Shown: positions 1 to 6,016, counted from the stretch's first letter. The stretch: 8,143 nucleotides of DNA from Intrasporangiaceae bacterium (GCA_012518475.1 JAAYSB010000175.1:1-8143); one strand, 5' to 3'. Notes: generated by a model from the letters alone, not told the origin. Made by a program: numbers and translations.

Positions 1-2
1 CA

Positions 3-89
3 GCCCACCTTGCGGATGCCGAGGAACGCCGCACCGGACGGCCCGCCCGCCTCGGTGCGGTCATCGAGCGCCTCACCGGAGGCCACTGA
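3..89 (+). CDS. C-terminal fragment of an unidentified protein (partial)
   Basis: An open frame enters from the left edge and ends at a TGA at 87-89. The 28 visible residues end in ...RLGAVIERLTGGH and are rich in Ala, Arg, Glu and Gly, as is normal for a real C-terminal helix in a GC-rich actinobacterium. Codon third positions are mostly G or C. The frame stops 28 bases before the ATG of the next plus-strand gene, so the two may be co-transcribed. The piece is too short to assign a family, and the other plus-strand frames are also open over part of this stretch, so it could be a chance frame. Confidence 0.35.
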   Translation, partial: AHLADAEERRTGRPARLGAVIERLTGGH

Positions 90-103
90 CCCGCTCGCGC
101 GGA

Positions 104-109
104 TAGCGT
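104..109 (+). promoter_or_regulatory. Possible -10 box for a leaderless LOG-family transcript
   Basis: TAGCGT fits the actinobacterial TANNNT -10 pattern and sits 8 bases before the ATG at 118. That spacing would place the transcription start at or very near the start codon, the arrangement of leaderless genes common in this phylum. No good -35 hexamer is visible at 16-18 bases upstream. An alternative reading is that AGG at 110-112 is a weak Shine-Dalgarno element 5 bases from the ATG. Confidence 0.25.
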
Positions 110-117
110 AGGTGCCC

Positions 118-1233
118 ATGCACGAGATCCACACCGGTGAGGCGCTCCAGGCGGCGTTCGATGCACGCATGCCCCTCAACCAGCTCCGCCTCCAAGGTCT
201 GGACCTGACGCCTTTCGACAAGCAGCTGTACGGCCGGACCGACCTGGAGGGACTCGTCGTCCTCGGGGGCACCGTCCCCGAGACCCTCGACCGGCACCTG
301 CGGCGGCACGGGGCGATCATCTTCCCCAAGGACCCGCACGCCCCGGTGTCGATCTACCGTTCCCGCCTCTACCACCCCGCCGAGCTCTACACCGGGCTCA
401 GTCACGGCTATGCCTCCACCCCGGACGCCCAGGCCTATGACTGGGCGACGGACAGCGAGCTCGGCAAGGACACGTACATCTCGATGCTCAAGGCGATCCA
501 CGACGACTCCATGAGCGACAACCTCGCCGACCTCCTCGACGGACGGCGCGCCGTCGGGGTCATGGGCGGGCACAGCCTCGCCCGGGACACCGGTGGCTAC
601 CGGCTCGCGGCCGAGCTCGGGCACCGGCTCGTCGAGGCCGGATACCTCGTCATGACCGGCGGCGGTCCCGGAGCCATGGAGGCGGCCAACCTCGGAGCCT
701 TCACCCGCTCGGCGGCCAAGCTCGAGAACGCCCTCGACAGGCTCGCCGCCGTCCCGACCTTCGTGCCGAGCATCGACGACTGGGCCCAGCTCGCCTTCGA
801 GGTCCGCCGTGATGTCGCCAACGGCCAGCACCGGGACGAGACTCCGCACAGCATCGGCATTCCGACCTGGTTCTACGGGCACGAGCCCCCGAACGTCTTC
901 TGCCACGCCATCGCCAAGTACTTCTCCAACGCCGAGCGGGAGGACGGGCTCGTCACCCGCTCCAACGCGGGGATCGTCGTCCTGCCCGGCGCGGCCGGCA
1001 CGGTCCAGGAGATCTTCCAGGCCTGCACGCCGCTCTTCTACCACGACGAGGACCGTCCCGGTCACGACCTGCCGCGTCTGGTTCTCGTGGGGCTCCAGCA
1101 CTGGACCGAGACCCTGCCGGCCTGGCAGCTCATCCGTGCTCTCGCAGCAGGACGTCCGATGGAGCGCCATGTCCACCTCGTCGACGACGTCGAGTCGGCC
1201 ATGGAGTTCTTCCCCCAGCGCCCCCGCCCCTAG
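118..1233 (+). CDS. LOG-family Rossmann-fold nucleotide-binding protein with N-terminal extension
   Basis: The protein has 371 residues from the ATG at 118; a GTG two codons upstream (112) is the alternative start. A stretch of roughly 130-140 residues precedes the LOG (lysine decarboxylase-like) Rossmann domain, which begins near AVGVMGGHSLARD (about residues 145-157). The nucleotide-binding loop GGGPGAMEAANLGA lies at about 181-194, and the second family motif reads PGAAGTVQE (about 290-298) where the family consensus is PGGxGTxxE. The Thr and Glu are kept; the second Gly is Ala. Members of the LOG superfamily cleave nucleoside 5'-monophosphates to base plus ribose 5-phosphate (cytokinin-activating LOG, PpnN). 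At about 370 residues this protein is longer than the short cytokinin-type LOGs (about 190 residues), so a role in purine nucleotide turnover is more likely than hormone activation. That role is inferred. The gene converges on rlmN with 8 bases between the stop codons. Confidence 0.88.
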   Translation: MHEIHTGEALQAAFDARMPLNQLRLQGLDLTPFDKQLYGRTDLEGLVVLGGTVPETLDRHLRRHGAIIFPKDPHAPVSIYRSRLYHPAELYTGLSHGYASTPDAQAYDWATDSELGKDTYISMLKAIHDDSMSDNLADLLDGRRAVGVMGGHSLARDTGGYRLAAELGHRLVEAGYLVMTGGGPGAMEAANLGAFTRSAAKLENALDRLAAVPTFVPSIDDWAQLAFEVRRDVANGQHRDETPHSIGIPTWFYGHEPPNVFCHAIAKYFSNAEREDGLVTRSNAGIVVLPGAAGTVQEIFQACTPLFYHDEDRPGHDLPRLVLVGLQHWTETLPAWQLIRALAAGRPMERHVHLVDDVESAMEFFPQRPRP

Positions 1234-1241
1234 CCGGAACG

Positions 1242-2429
1242 TCAGCCGGCGGCGACCTGTCCGGCGGCGAGCTGCCCGCAGGCGCCGTCGATGTCCGAGC
1301 CGCGGGTGTCGCGCACGGTCGTCGGGATGCCGTGCGCCCGCAGGCGCTCGACGAACTGCTGCTGCACACCGGGCCGGGACGCCGTCCACTTCGACCCGGG
1401 TGTCGGGTTGAGCGGGATCGGGTTGACGTGCACCCAGCCCTTTCCGCGGGCGGTCAGCTTCTCGCCGAGCAGGTCGGCGCGCCAGGCGTGGTCGTTGATG
1501 TCGCGGATGAGGGCATACTCGATCGACACCCGGCGGCCGGTGGCATCGAAGTAGCGCCGCGCAGCATCGAGAGCCTCGTCGACGCTCCACCGCGTGTTGA
1601 TCGGGACGAGCTCGTTGCGCAGCTCGTCGTCCGGGGCGTGCAGCGAGAGTGCGAGCGTCACCGGGATGCCTTCTGCGGCGAGCTTGTCGATGCCCGGCAC
1701 GAGGCCGACCGTCGACATGGTCAGCCCACGGGCGGACATTCCGAGACCGTCAGGGGTGGGGTCGGTGAGGCGCCGGATCGCGCCGATCGCGGCCTTGTAG
1801 TTCGCGAGGGCCTCGCCCATCCCCATGAAGACGACGTTGGAGACACGCAGCGGGGCCTCGCGTTCCTCGCCGGAGAGACCGGGCACCTCGCCGCGGCGGA
1901 GCATCCGGGCCGCGTGGACGACCTGCTCAACGATCTCGGCGGCCGACAGGTTGCGGGTCAGGCCAGCCTGTCCGGTGGCGCAGAACGGACAGTTCATCCC
2001 ACAGCCGGCCTGGCTGGAGATGCACATCGTGACCCGGTCCGGGTAGCGCATGAGGACGGACTCGACCAGGGCCCCGTCGTGGAGGCGGAGCACGGACTTG
2101 ACCGTCCGGCCGTCGTCGGCGGTGATCGTGTGCAGCGGAGTGAGCAGCGCCGGCAGGGCTGCCGACACGAGGTCATCCCGCTCACCCTTGGGCAGATCGG
2201 TCATCTCCGACGCGTCGCTGACGAGCCGCTCGAAGTAGTGGACCGAGAGCTGCTTGGCGCGGAATCCCTTGTGCCCGAGGGCCTCGACGAACTCCTTGCG
2301 CTCGGCGGGCGCGAGGTCGGCAAGGTGGACCGGCGGCTTGCCGCGGCGCGGTGCGGTGAACGTCAGCTGCCCCGGGCGGGGGCGCGGAGCCTCCGGCGGA
2401 GGCAGTGGCGTCGTCGGTCGGTCGGTCAT
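1242..2429 (-). CDS. rlmN: Dual-specificity 23S rRNA (A2503)/tRNA (A37) adenine-C2 methyltransferase RlmN
   Basis: This is a 395-residue radical SAM enzyme that methylates C2 of A2503 in 23S rRNA and, in E. coli, of A37 in some tRNAs; C2 methylation tunes the peptidyl transferase centre. The radical SAM cluster motif CGMNCPFC gives Cys143, Cys147 and Cys150 (CX3CX2C). Cys136 in TMCISSQ and Cys384 in GACGQL match the two catalytic cysteines of E. coli RlmN (C118 and C355, the latter carrying the mechanistic methyl/thioether). The SAM-contact motif reads GMGEALANY at 203-211, where GMGEP is usual. There is a Pro-rich N-terminus of about 30 residues before the conserved RGKPPVHLADL start. The ATG is three bases after the cdsA stop, with no visible Shine-Dalgarno sequence, so translation is probably coupled to cdsA. 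It is the last gene of the minus-strand block. Cfr-type resistance methylases (C8) are relatives, but the chromosomal context and the C-terminal motif favour RlmN. Confidence 0.96.
   Translation of the reverse strand: MTDRPTTPLPPPEAPRPRPGQLTFTAPRRGKPPVHLADLAPAERKEFVEALGHKGFRAKQLSVHYFERLVSDASEMTDLPKGERDDLVSAALPALLTPLHTITADDGRTVKSVLRLHDGALVESVLMRYPDRVTMCISSQAGCGMNCPFCATGQAGLTRNLSAAEIVEQVVHAARMLRRGEVPGLSGEEREAPLRVSNVVFMGMGEALANYKAAIGAIRRLTDPTPDGLGMSARGLTMSTVGLVPGIDKLAAEGIPVTLALSLHAPDDELRNELVPINTRWSVDEALDAARRYFDATGRRVSIEYALIRDINDHAWRADLLGEKLTARGKGWVHVNPIPLNPTPGSKWTASRPGVQQQFVERLRAHGIPTTVRDTRGSDIDGACGQLAAGQVAAG
2414..2427 (-). repeat. Tetranucleotide repeat at the rlmN start
   Basis: On the plus strand this is TCGG repeated three times plus TC. 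On the coding strand it is GACC repeats that begin two bases after the A of the ATG and encode Thr-Asp-Arg-Pro. A four-base unit inside a reading frame can shift the frame if a copy is gained or lost, but three and a half copies is short and may simply reflect base composition. Confidence 0.5.
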
Positions 2430-2432
2430 GGG

Positions 2433-3317
2433 TCAGGCGATCGGAACGGTGAACGACAGGGCGATCCAGAGCAGCGGTGCGGTCATGACGAGGCTGTCGA
2501 TGCGGTCCATGACGCCACCATGACCGGGCAGCAGCGAGCTCATGTCCTTGACACCGATGTCGCGCTTGATCGAGCTCTCGATGAAGTCGCCGATCGTCGC
2601 GACCATCGCGGAGAGCGCGCCGATGACGGCGCCGTGCCACCACACCGCCTCCGGCCAGAACTGCCACATCGCGACGGCACCGATGAGCGCACACGTGATG
2701 ACCGACCCCGCGAAGCCCTCCCACGACTTCTTCGGGCTGACCGAGGGCGCCATCGGGTGCTTGCCGAAGAGGACCCCGACGGCATACCCGCCGATGTCGC
2801 TGAAGACGGTCACGAGGATGAAGAAGATGACCCGCAGGTGACCGTCGGGGGCGGCGAGCAGAAGGGAGACGAAGGCACCGAGGAAACAGGGGTAGAGCGC
2901 CGTGAACGCACCGGCACCGACGTCCTTCAGGGCCCCGGTGACCCCGTCGGCGGTGCGCCAGATCATCACCCCGACGACGGTCAGCCCGAGCGCGATGAGC
3001 TGGGCCTCGGCCCCCTGGTAGTACGCGACGACGATCATCGCGGACCCACCGAGAATGACGGGGACGATGGGGACGCGCACACCGACCGTCGACAGCGCCC
3101 GGGTCAGCTCCCAGACCCCGACGCCCATGACGACGAGGACGAGGAGGAGGAAGGCCTCGGGCAGGAGCAGCAACGATCCCAGTGCGACCGCGGCGAGAAT
3201 GACGCCGACGATGATGGCCGCCTTGAGGTCGCGACCGGCCTTCGACGGCGGCGGCGCCTCCGGCTCGCGCCGGGCGCGACGGGTCGGCGCAGCGGCCGGC
3301 GACTGGTCGGATGTCAT
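2433..3317 (-). CDS. cdsA: Phosphatidate cytidylyltransferase (CDP-diglyceride synthase)
   Basis: The enzyme makes CDP-diacylglycerol from CTP and phosphatidic acid at the inner membrane, the branch point for phosphatidylglycerol, cardiolipin and phosphatidylinositol. The 294-residue protein has a polar Arg/Pro-rich N-terminus (1-31) and about eight or nine hydrophobic segments (roughly 33-52, 54-70, 83-100, 105-120, 134-156, 161-184, 201-220, 226-243 and 275-292). The C-terminal signature of the family is intact: S249, K251, R252, K257, D258, then LPGHGGVMDRID ending at residue 274. An upstream conserved block, DIGGYAVGVLFGKH followed by SPKKSWEG, is also present. I kept the ATG at 3317 because no other in-frame start precedes the first membrane segment, but no ribosome binding site is visible before it. 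The gene is 39 bases after frr and its stop is 3 bases before rlmN. Confidence 0.95.
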   Translation of the reverse strand: MTSDQSPAAAPTRRARREPEAPPPSKAGRDLKAAIIVGVILAAVALGSLLLLPEAFLLLVLVVMGVGVWELTRALSTVGVRVPIVPVILGGSAMIVVAYYQGAEAQLIALGLTVVGVMIWRTADGVTGALKDVGAGAFTALYPCFLGAFVSLLLAAPDGHLRVIFFILVTVFSDIGGYAVGVLFGKHPMAPSVSPKKSWEGFAGSVITCALIGAVAMWQFWPEAVWWHGAVIGALSAMVATIGDFIESSIKRDIGVKDMSSLLPGHGGVMDRIDSLVMTAPLLWIALSFTVPIA

Positions 3318-3356
3318 CAGGGGTATGCGCGGATCGGCTCGGTGGAGGCGGTCGCC

Positions 3357-3914
3357 TCAGACCTCGAGCAGCTCGGCTTCCTTGTGCTTGAGCGCCTCGT
3401 CGATCGCCTCGACGAACTTCTTCGTCAGCGCCTCGAGCTCCTTCTCGGCGCGCGCGCCCTCGTCCTCGCCGACCTCGCCGTCCTTGACGGACCTCTCGAT
3501 CGAGTCCTTGGCGTGGCGACGGATGTTGCGCACCGAGATGCGCCCCTCCTCGCCGGTGTGCCGTGCCATCTTGATGTACTCCTTGCGGCGCTCCTCGGTG
3601 AGCTGCGGCAGGTTGAGCCGGATGACGTTGCCGTCGTTGCTCGGGTTGACGCCGAGGTCAGCATCCCGGATGGCCTTCTCGATCGCGTTCATCGAGCCCT
3701 TGTCGTAGGGACTGACCAGGACGGTGCGGGCCTCGGGCGTCTGGAAGGACGCGAGCTGCTGGAGCGGGGTCGGTGCGCCGTAGTAGTCGACGACGACCTT
3801 GTTGAACATGCCCGGGTGAGCCCGGCCGGTGCGGATGCCGGCGAGGTCGTCCTTGGTGACCTCGAGGGCCTTCTCCATCTTCTCCTCGGCTTCGAACAGT
3901 GCCTCGTCGATCAT
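3357..3914 (-). CDS. frr: Ribosome recycling factor
   Basis: RRF splits post-termination ribosomes together with EF-G and IF3 in the cytoplasm. The 185-residue length is exactly that of the family. Two long charged helical stretches (about 1-30 and 106-185) form the three-helix bundle, and the middle part (about 31-105) is the beta domain. Conserved blocks include GIRTGRAHPGMF (26-37), YYGAPTPLQQLASF (44-57), NPSNDGNVIRLNLPQLTEERR (90-110) and the Arg-rich SVRNIRRHAKDSI segment. The ATG at 3914 starts with MIDEALFEAEEKM, as expected. The ribosome binding site is weak: only a GAGAGAG-type purine run lies 10 or more bases upstream. The 118-base gap to pyrH upstream holds a short hairpin (4010-4024) and a GCATACC copy. 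Confidence 0.97.
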   Translation of the reverse strand: MIDEALFEAEEKMEKALEVTKDDLAGIRTGRAHPGMFNKVVVDYYGAPTPLQQLASFQTPEARTVLVSPYDKGSMNAIEKAIRDADLGVNPSNDGNVIRLNLPQLTEERRKEYIKMARHTGEEGRISVRNIRRHAKDSIERSVKDGEVGEDEGARAEKELEALTKKFVEAIDEALKHKEAELLEV

Positions 3915-4009
3915 CGTCGTCGCTCTCTCTCGTCTTCAGGTCTCGGGTCAGGGAAGGCAGGCGTCACGGGCTGCGACGCATACCGCTGCCCCATAGTCTC
4001 TCAGGTCGG

Positions 4010-4024
4010 GCGCCCGGCGGGCGC
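4010..4024 (-). terminator. Short GC hairpin after pyrH
   Basis: GCGCCC and GGGCGC form a perfect 6-bp stem with a 3-base loop, starting 8 bases after the pyrH stop. There is no U-tract, so it could be a weak terminator, an RNA 3'-end stabiliser, or chance in GC-rich DNA. The rest of the 118-base pyrH-frr gap shows no convincing promoter; a sequence resembling a -10 (GAGACT, minus strand, just downstream of the hairpin) lacks a -35. Confidence 0.35.
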
Positions 4025-4032
4025 GAGGCACG

Positions 4033-4761
4033 TCAGCCGGCGTGGACCAGGGTGCCGATCTGCTCACCGCGCAGGGCTCGGGTGATGTTCCCGTCGCCCT
4101 CCATGCCGAAGACGACCATGGGCAGCCGGTTCTCCATGCAGAGGCTGAACGCGGCAGCGTCGACGACCTTGAGGTTGGCCCGCAGCGCCTCGGCGAAGGT
4201 GACCTTGTCGAGCTTGCGCGCGTCCGGGTTGGTCCGCGGATCGGAGTCGTAGACCCCGTCGACGCCGCTCTTGGACATGAGCACCATGTCGCAGTGGCAC
4301 TCCAGGGCCCGCTGGGCGCTCACGGTGTCGGTCGAGAAGTAGGGCATGCCGGCGCCGGCGCCGAAGATGACGACCCGGCCCTTCTCGAGGTGGCGGATCG
4401 CCCGCCGGGGGATGTAGGGCTCGGCCACCTGGCCCATGGCGATCGCCGTCTGGACGCGGGTGTCGATGCCCTCCTTCTCCAGGAAGTCCTGCAGGGCAAG
4501 GCAGTTCATCACCGTGCCGAGCATGCCGATGTAGTCGGCTCGAGAACGGTCCATGCCCTTCTGCTGTAGCTCCGCACCCCGGAAGAAGTTGCCACCGCCG
4601 ACAACGACGGCGACCTGGATGCCCTCCTTGGACGCGGTCGCGATCTGCCGGGCGATGCCGCGCACGACCTCGGGGTCCACACCGATCTTCCCGCCGCCGA
4701 AGACCTCACCGGACAGTTTGAGCAGGACGCGTCGGGGGTCGTTCTCGGCAGGCTGGATCAC
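4033..4761 (-). CDS. pyrH: UMP kinase
   Basis: PyrH phosphorylates UMP to UDP with ATP, the first committed step toward UTP and CTP, and belongs to the amino-acid kinase fold rather than the P-loop kinases. The 242 residues show the N-terminal LLKLSGEVFGG (13-23), the VVVGGGNFFRGA nucleotide loop (52-63), the UMP-binding stretch MNCLALQDFLEKEG (85-98), the GAGAGMPYFSTDT loop (134-146) and SKSGVDGVYDSDPR (163-176). The start is GTG at 4761: a strong GGAGGAG ribosome binding site lies 7 bases upstream and the next residues MIQPAENDPRRVLLKLSGE fit family members. That site can pair with the bases between it and the GTG (see 4763-4775). The gene sits between tsf and frr as in many bacteria, but here it is set off from tsf by 317 bases of repeats and hairpins. 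Confidence 0.97.
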   Translation of the reverse strand: MIQPAENDPRRVLLKLSGEVFGGGKIGVDPEVVRGIARQIATASKEGIQVAVVVGGGNFFRGAELQQKGMDRSRADYIGMLGTVMNCLALQDFLEKEGIDTRVQTAIAMGQVAEPYIPRRAIRHLEKGRVVIFGAGAGMPYFSTDTVSAQRALECHCDMVLMSKSGVDGVYDSDPRTNPDARKLDKVTFAEALRANLKVVDAAAFSLCMENRLPMVVFGMEGDGNITRALRGEQIGTLVHAG

Positions 4762-4762
4762 A

Positions 4763-4775
4763 GGAGGTCTCCTCC
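4763..4775 (-). promoter_or_regulatory. pyrH ribosome binding site inside a hairpin
   Basis: The minus strand reads GGAGG AGA CCTCC, then T and the GTG start of pyrH. The core GGAGG of the Shine-Dalgarno site is the perfect complement of CCTCC three bases later, so the site can fold into a 5-bp hairpin directly before the start codon. CCTCC is also the anti-Shine-Dalgarno sequence itself. Pairing would compete with ribosome binding. The pairing is seen in the sequence; the regulatory role is inferred. Confidence 0.5.
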
Positions 4776-4849
4776 AGGGACGTCGTTGGGCGGTCGACTG
4801 ATCCTGCCATACGCCGGCCCGGGAGCCCGCATCGCATCGTGTGTGCGCC

Positions 4850-4875
4850 CGACCACCAGCGTTCGACCACCAGCG
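4850..4875. repeat. 12-bp direct repeat, two copies with 14-base period
   Basis: CGACCACCAGCG occurs at 4850-4861 and again at 4864-4875, separated by two bases. The pair is flanked by two copies of GCGCCCGACC (4845-4854 and 4873-4882). It could be a tandem protein-binding site or a local duplication. No family is recognised. Confidence 0.6.
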
Positions 4876-4898
4876 CCCGACCCCACCTTCCCCGCCCA

Positions 4899-4959
4899 GG
4901 GCGGGAAGTGCCTTCTATGGGCGGGAAGGTTCCACGCCCGAAGAAGGCACTTCGCGCCC
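4899..4959. repeat. 61-nt nested palindrome (REP-like element or RNA hairpin)
   Basis: The outer arms are GGGCGGGAAGTGCCTTCT (4899-4916) and 4942-4959, which match as inverted repeats at 17 of 18 positions. Inside the 25-base loop a second stem forms from GGGCG (4919-4923) and CGCCC (4935-4939), extended by GGAA/TTCC. GGGCGGGAAG occurs twice at a 20-base step (4899 and 4919). A competing inverted copy, CTTCCCCGCCC, lies directly to the left (from 4888), so the same arm can pair on either side. There is no U-tract, which argues against a simple terminator. A dispersed intergenic repeat or a switchable RNA structure are both possible. Confidence 0.65.
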
Positions 4960-5009
4960 AGTGTGCTCGAGCTGCCTGGCCCCTGATCCGGCGACGAGCA
5001 CGAATGGCC

Positions 5010-5042
5010 GCGCCCCGCATACCGATGGGGTATGCGGGGCGC
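5010..5042 (-). terminator. Strong hairpin after tsf, likely terminator
   Basis: A perfect 14-bp stem, GCGCCCCGCATACC (5010-5023) with its complement at 5029-5042, closes a 5-base loop. It begins 36 bases after the tsf stop. It lacks a U-tail, as many actinobacterial terminators do. It probably ends or thins the rpsB-tsf transcript before pyrH. Its upper stem (CGCATACC) is shared with the rpsB-tsf hairpin. Confidence 0.65.
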
Positions 5043-5078
5043 AGGTTGGCGTATTGCTCGCCTACTCGGTCGGGGCGC

Positions 5079-5906
5079 TCAGACGCCGACCTTGAAGCGG
5101 GCGAAGCCGGTGGCCTTGGCGCCGGCCTCCTCGAGAACCTTGCCGACGGTCTTCTTGGCGTCCTTGGCGAACGCCTGCTCGAGGAGAACGTTCTCCTTGA
5201 AGTAGCCGTTGACGCGGCCCTCGATGATTTTCGGGAGCGCAGCCTCGGGCTTGCCCTCCTCACGCGCGGTGGCCTCGGCGACGCGGCGCTCGTTCTCGAC
5301 GGTCTCCTCAGCGATCTCGTCGCGGCCGAGGACCGACGGGCTGAACGCCGCGATGTGCATCGCGACGTCGCGTGCGACGGACTCGTCCCCACCCTCGGTG
5401 GCGACGAGGACGCCGATCTGCGCGGGCAGGTCGGGGCTGGTCTTGTGGAGGTAGGAGACGACGTGCTCGCCCTCGAGGCGGGCCACGCGCTTGACCTCGA
5501 TCTTCTCGCCGATCGTCGCGTTGGCGTCGTCGAGGAGCTGCTGGACGGTCTTGCCGCCGGCGTCGGCCGCGAGGAGCGACTCGGCGTCGGTGGCCTTGGA
5601 CTCGATCGCGGCGGCGAGGACCTCGTCGGCGAGAGCGCCGAAGCGCTCACCCTTGGCCACGAAGTCGGTCTCGCAGAGGACCTCGACGAGGGTGCCGGAG
5701 CCGCCCTCGGCCTTGGCGGCCACGAGGCCGTTGGAGGCGGTGCGGCCCTCACGCTTGGTGACGCCCTTGAGGCCCTTGACGCGCAGGATCTCCTCGGCCT
5801 TGGCCATGTCGCCCTCGGCCTCGTCGAGGGCCTTCTTGACGTCCATCATGCCGGCGGCGGTCTTCTCGCGAAGCGCCTTGATGTCAGCGGCGGTGTAGTT
5901 CGCCAT
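5079..5906 (-). CDS. tsf: Translation elongation factor Ts
   Basis: EF-Ts is the nucleotide exchange factor that reloads EF-Tu with GTP. The 275-residue protein starts with the UBA-like N-domain (about 1-55) carrying the first family signature LREKTAAGMMDVKKAL (12-27). The core begins with the second signature EVLCETDFVAK (75-85), whose TDFV contacts the G-domain of EF-Tu. The start at 5906 (MANYTAADIK) follows an AGGAAG ribosome binding site at 5914-5919 with 7-base spacing. The frame stays open further upstream with another ATG in a hairpin loop at about 5972, which I rejected because it lacks a binding site and EF-Ts proteins start at MANYT or similar. The gene follows rpsB after 120 bases that carry two hairpins, and a strong hairpin lies downstream. 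Confidence 0.97.
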   Translation of the reverse strand: MANYTAADIKALREKTAAGMMDVKKALDEAEGDMAKAEEILRVKGLKGVTKREGRTASNGLVAAKAEGGSGTLVEVLCETDFVAKGERFGALADEVLAAAIESKATDAESLLAADAGGKTVQQLLDDANATIGEKIEVKRVARLEGEHVVSYLHKTSPDLPAQIGVLVATEGGDESVARDVAMHIAAFSPSVLGRDEIAEETVENERRVAEATAREEGKPEAALPKIIEGRVNGYFKENVLLEQAFAKDAKKTVGKVLEEAGAKATGFARFKVGV

Positions 5907-5960
5907 TACCTGTCTTCCTGTCTGTGGTGACGGTGGTCGGTCAGCGGTATGGATCTGTGA

Positions 5961-5980
5961 GGTGCCGCTCATGCGGCACC
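5961..5980 (-). terminator. Second hairpin in the rpsB-tsf gap
   Basis: GGTGCCGC and GCGGCACC form a perfect 8-bp stem with the loop TCAT (plus strand). It lies 5 bases downstream of the larger rpsB hairpin in transcription order and 54 bases before the tsf start codon. A role as partial terminator or as RNA stabiliser is possible; it has no U-tract. Confidence 0.45.
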
Positions 5981-5985
5981 GGGCG

Positions 5986-6016
5986 CCCGCATACCCCATG
6001 GTCAGGGGTATGCGGG
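5986..6016 (-). terminator. Hairpin directly after rpsB, likely partial terminator
   Basis: CCCGCATACCCC (5986-5997) and GGGGTATGCGGG (6005-6016) form a perfect 12-bp stem with a 7-base loop, starting 10 bases after the rpsB stop. The stem shares CCCGCATACC with the hairpin after tsf. As tsf has no clear promoter of its own in this gap, read-through must occur, so partial termination or an RNA-processing/stability role is more likely than a full stop. That is inference. Confidence 0.55.

Larger units (their letters stand above)
4762..5078. other. Structured intergenic region between tsf and pyrH
   Basis: This 317-base stretch holds no credible gene. Read in the direction of transcription (high to low) it contains a 14-bp terminator-like hairpin, a 61-nt nested palindrome, a pair of 12-bp direct repeats and the pyrH ribosome binding site inside a small hairpin. 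I could not find a convincing promoter for pyrH. CAGGAT on the minus strand around 4801-4806 looks like a -10 box but has no -35 partner. Confidence 0.7.

Noticed and set aside
73..1590. A 505-codon minus-strand open frame across the LOG gene and the end of rlmN
   Set aside because: It runs antisense to the LOG gene and overlaps rlmN in another frame. Its composition is that of a GC-driven shadow.
1332..4085. A 917-codon plus-strand open frame across rlmN, cdsA and frr
   Set aside because: It is an antisense shadow of three well-identified genes in GC-rich DNA, where stop codons are rare in that frame. Its translation is Arg/Asp/Gly/Val-rich low-complexity sequence with no family motif.
4899..5042. 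CRISPR-like or att-site reading of the repeats between tsf and pyrH
   Set aside because: Only two partial direct copies with irregular spacing, no cas or integrase gene, and the pattern is explained by inverted repeats.
4706..5752. A 348-codon minus-strand frame inside tsf and the tsf-pyrH gap, and its plus-strand counterpart at 4839-5930
   Set aside because: Both overlap tsf in the wrong frame or strand and translate to Arg/Ser/Pro-rich or Leu/Gly/Asp-rich runs; the gap they cross contains the hairpins instead.
5907..5999. N-terminal extension of EF-Ts from upstream in-frame starts
   Set aside because: The AGGAAG site is placed for the MANYT start at 5906, the family begins there, and the extension would run through two hairpins.
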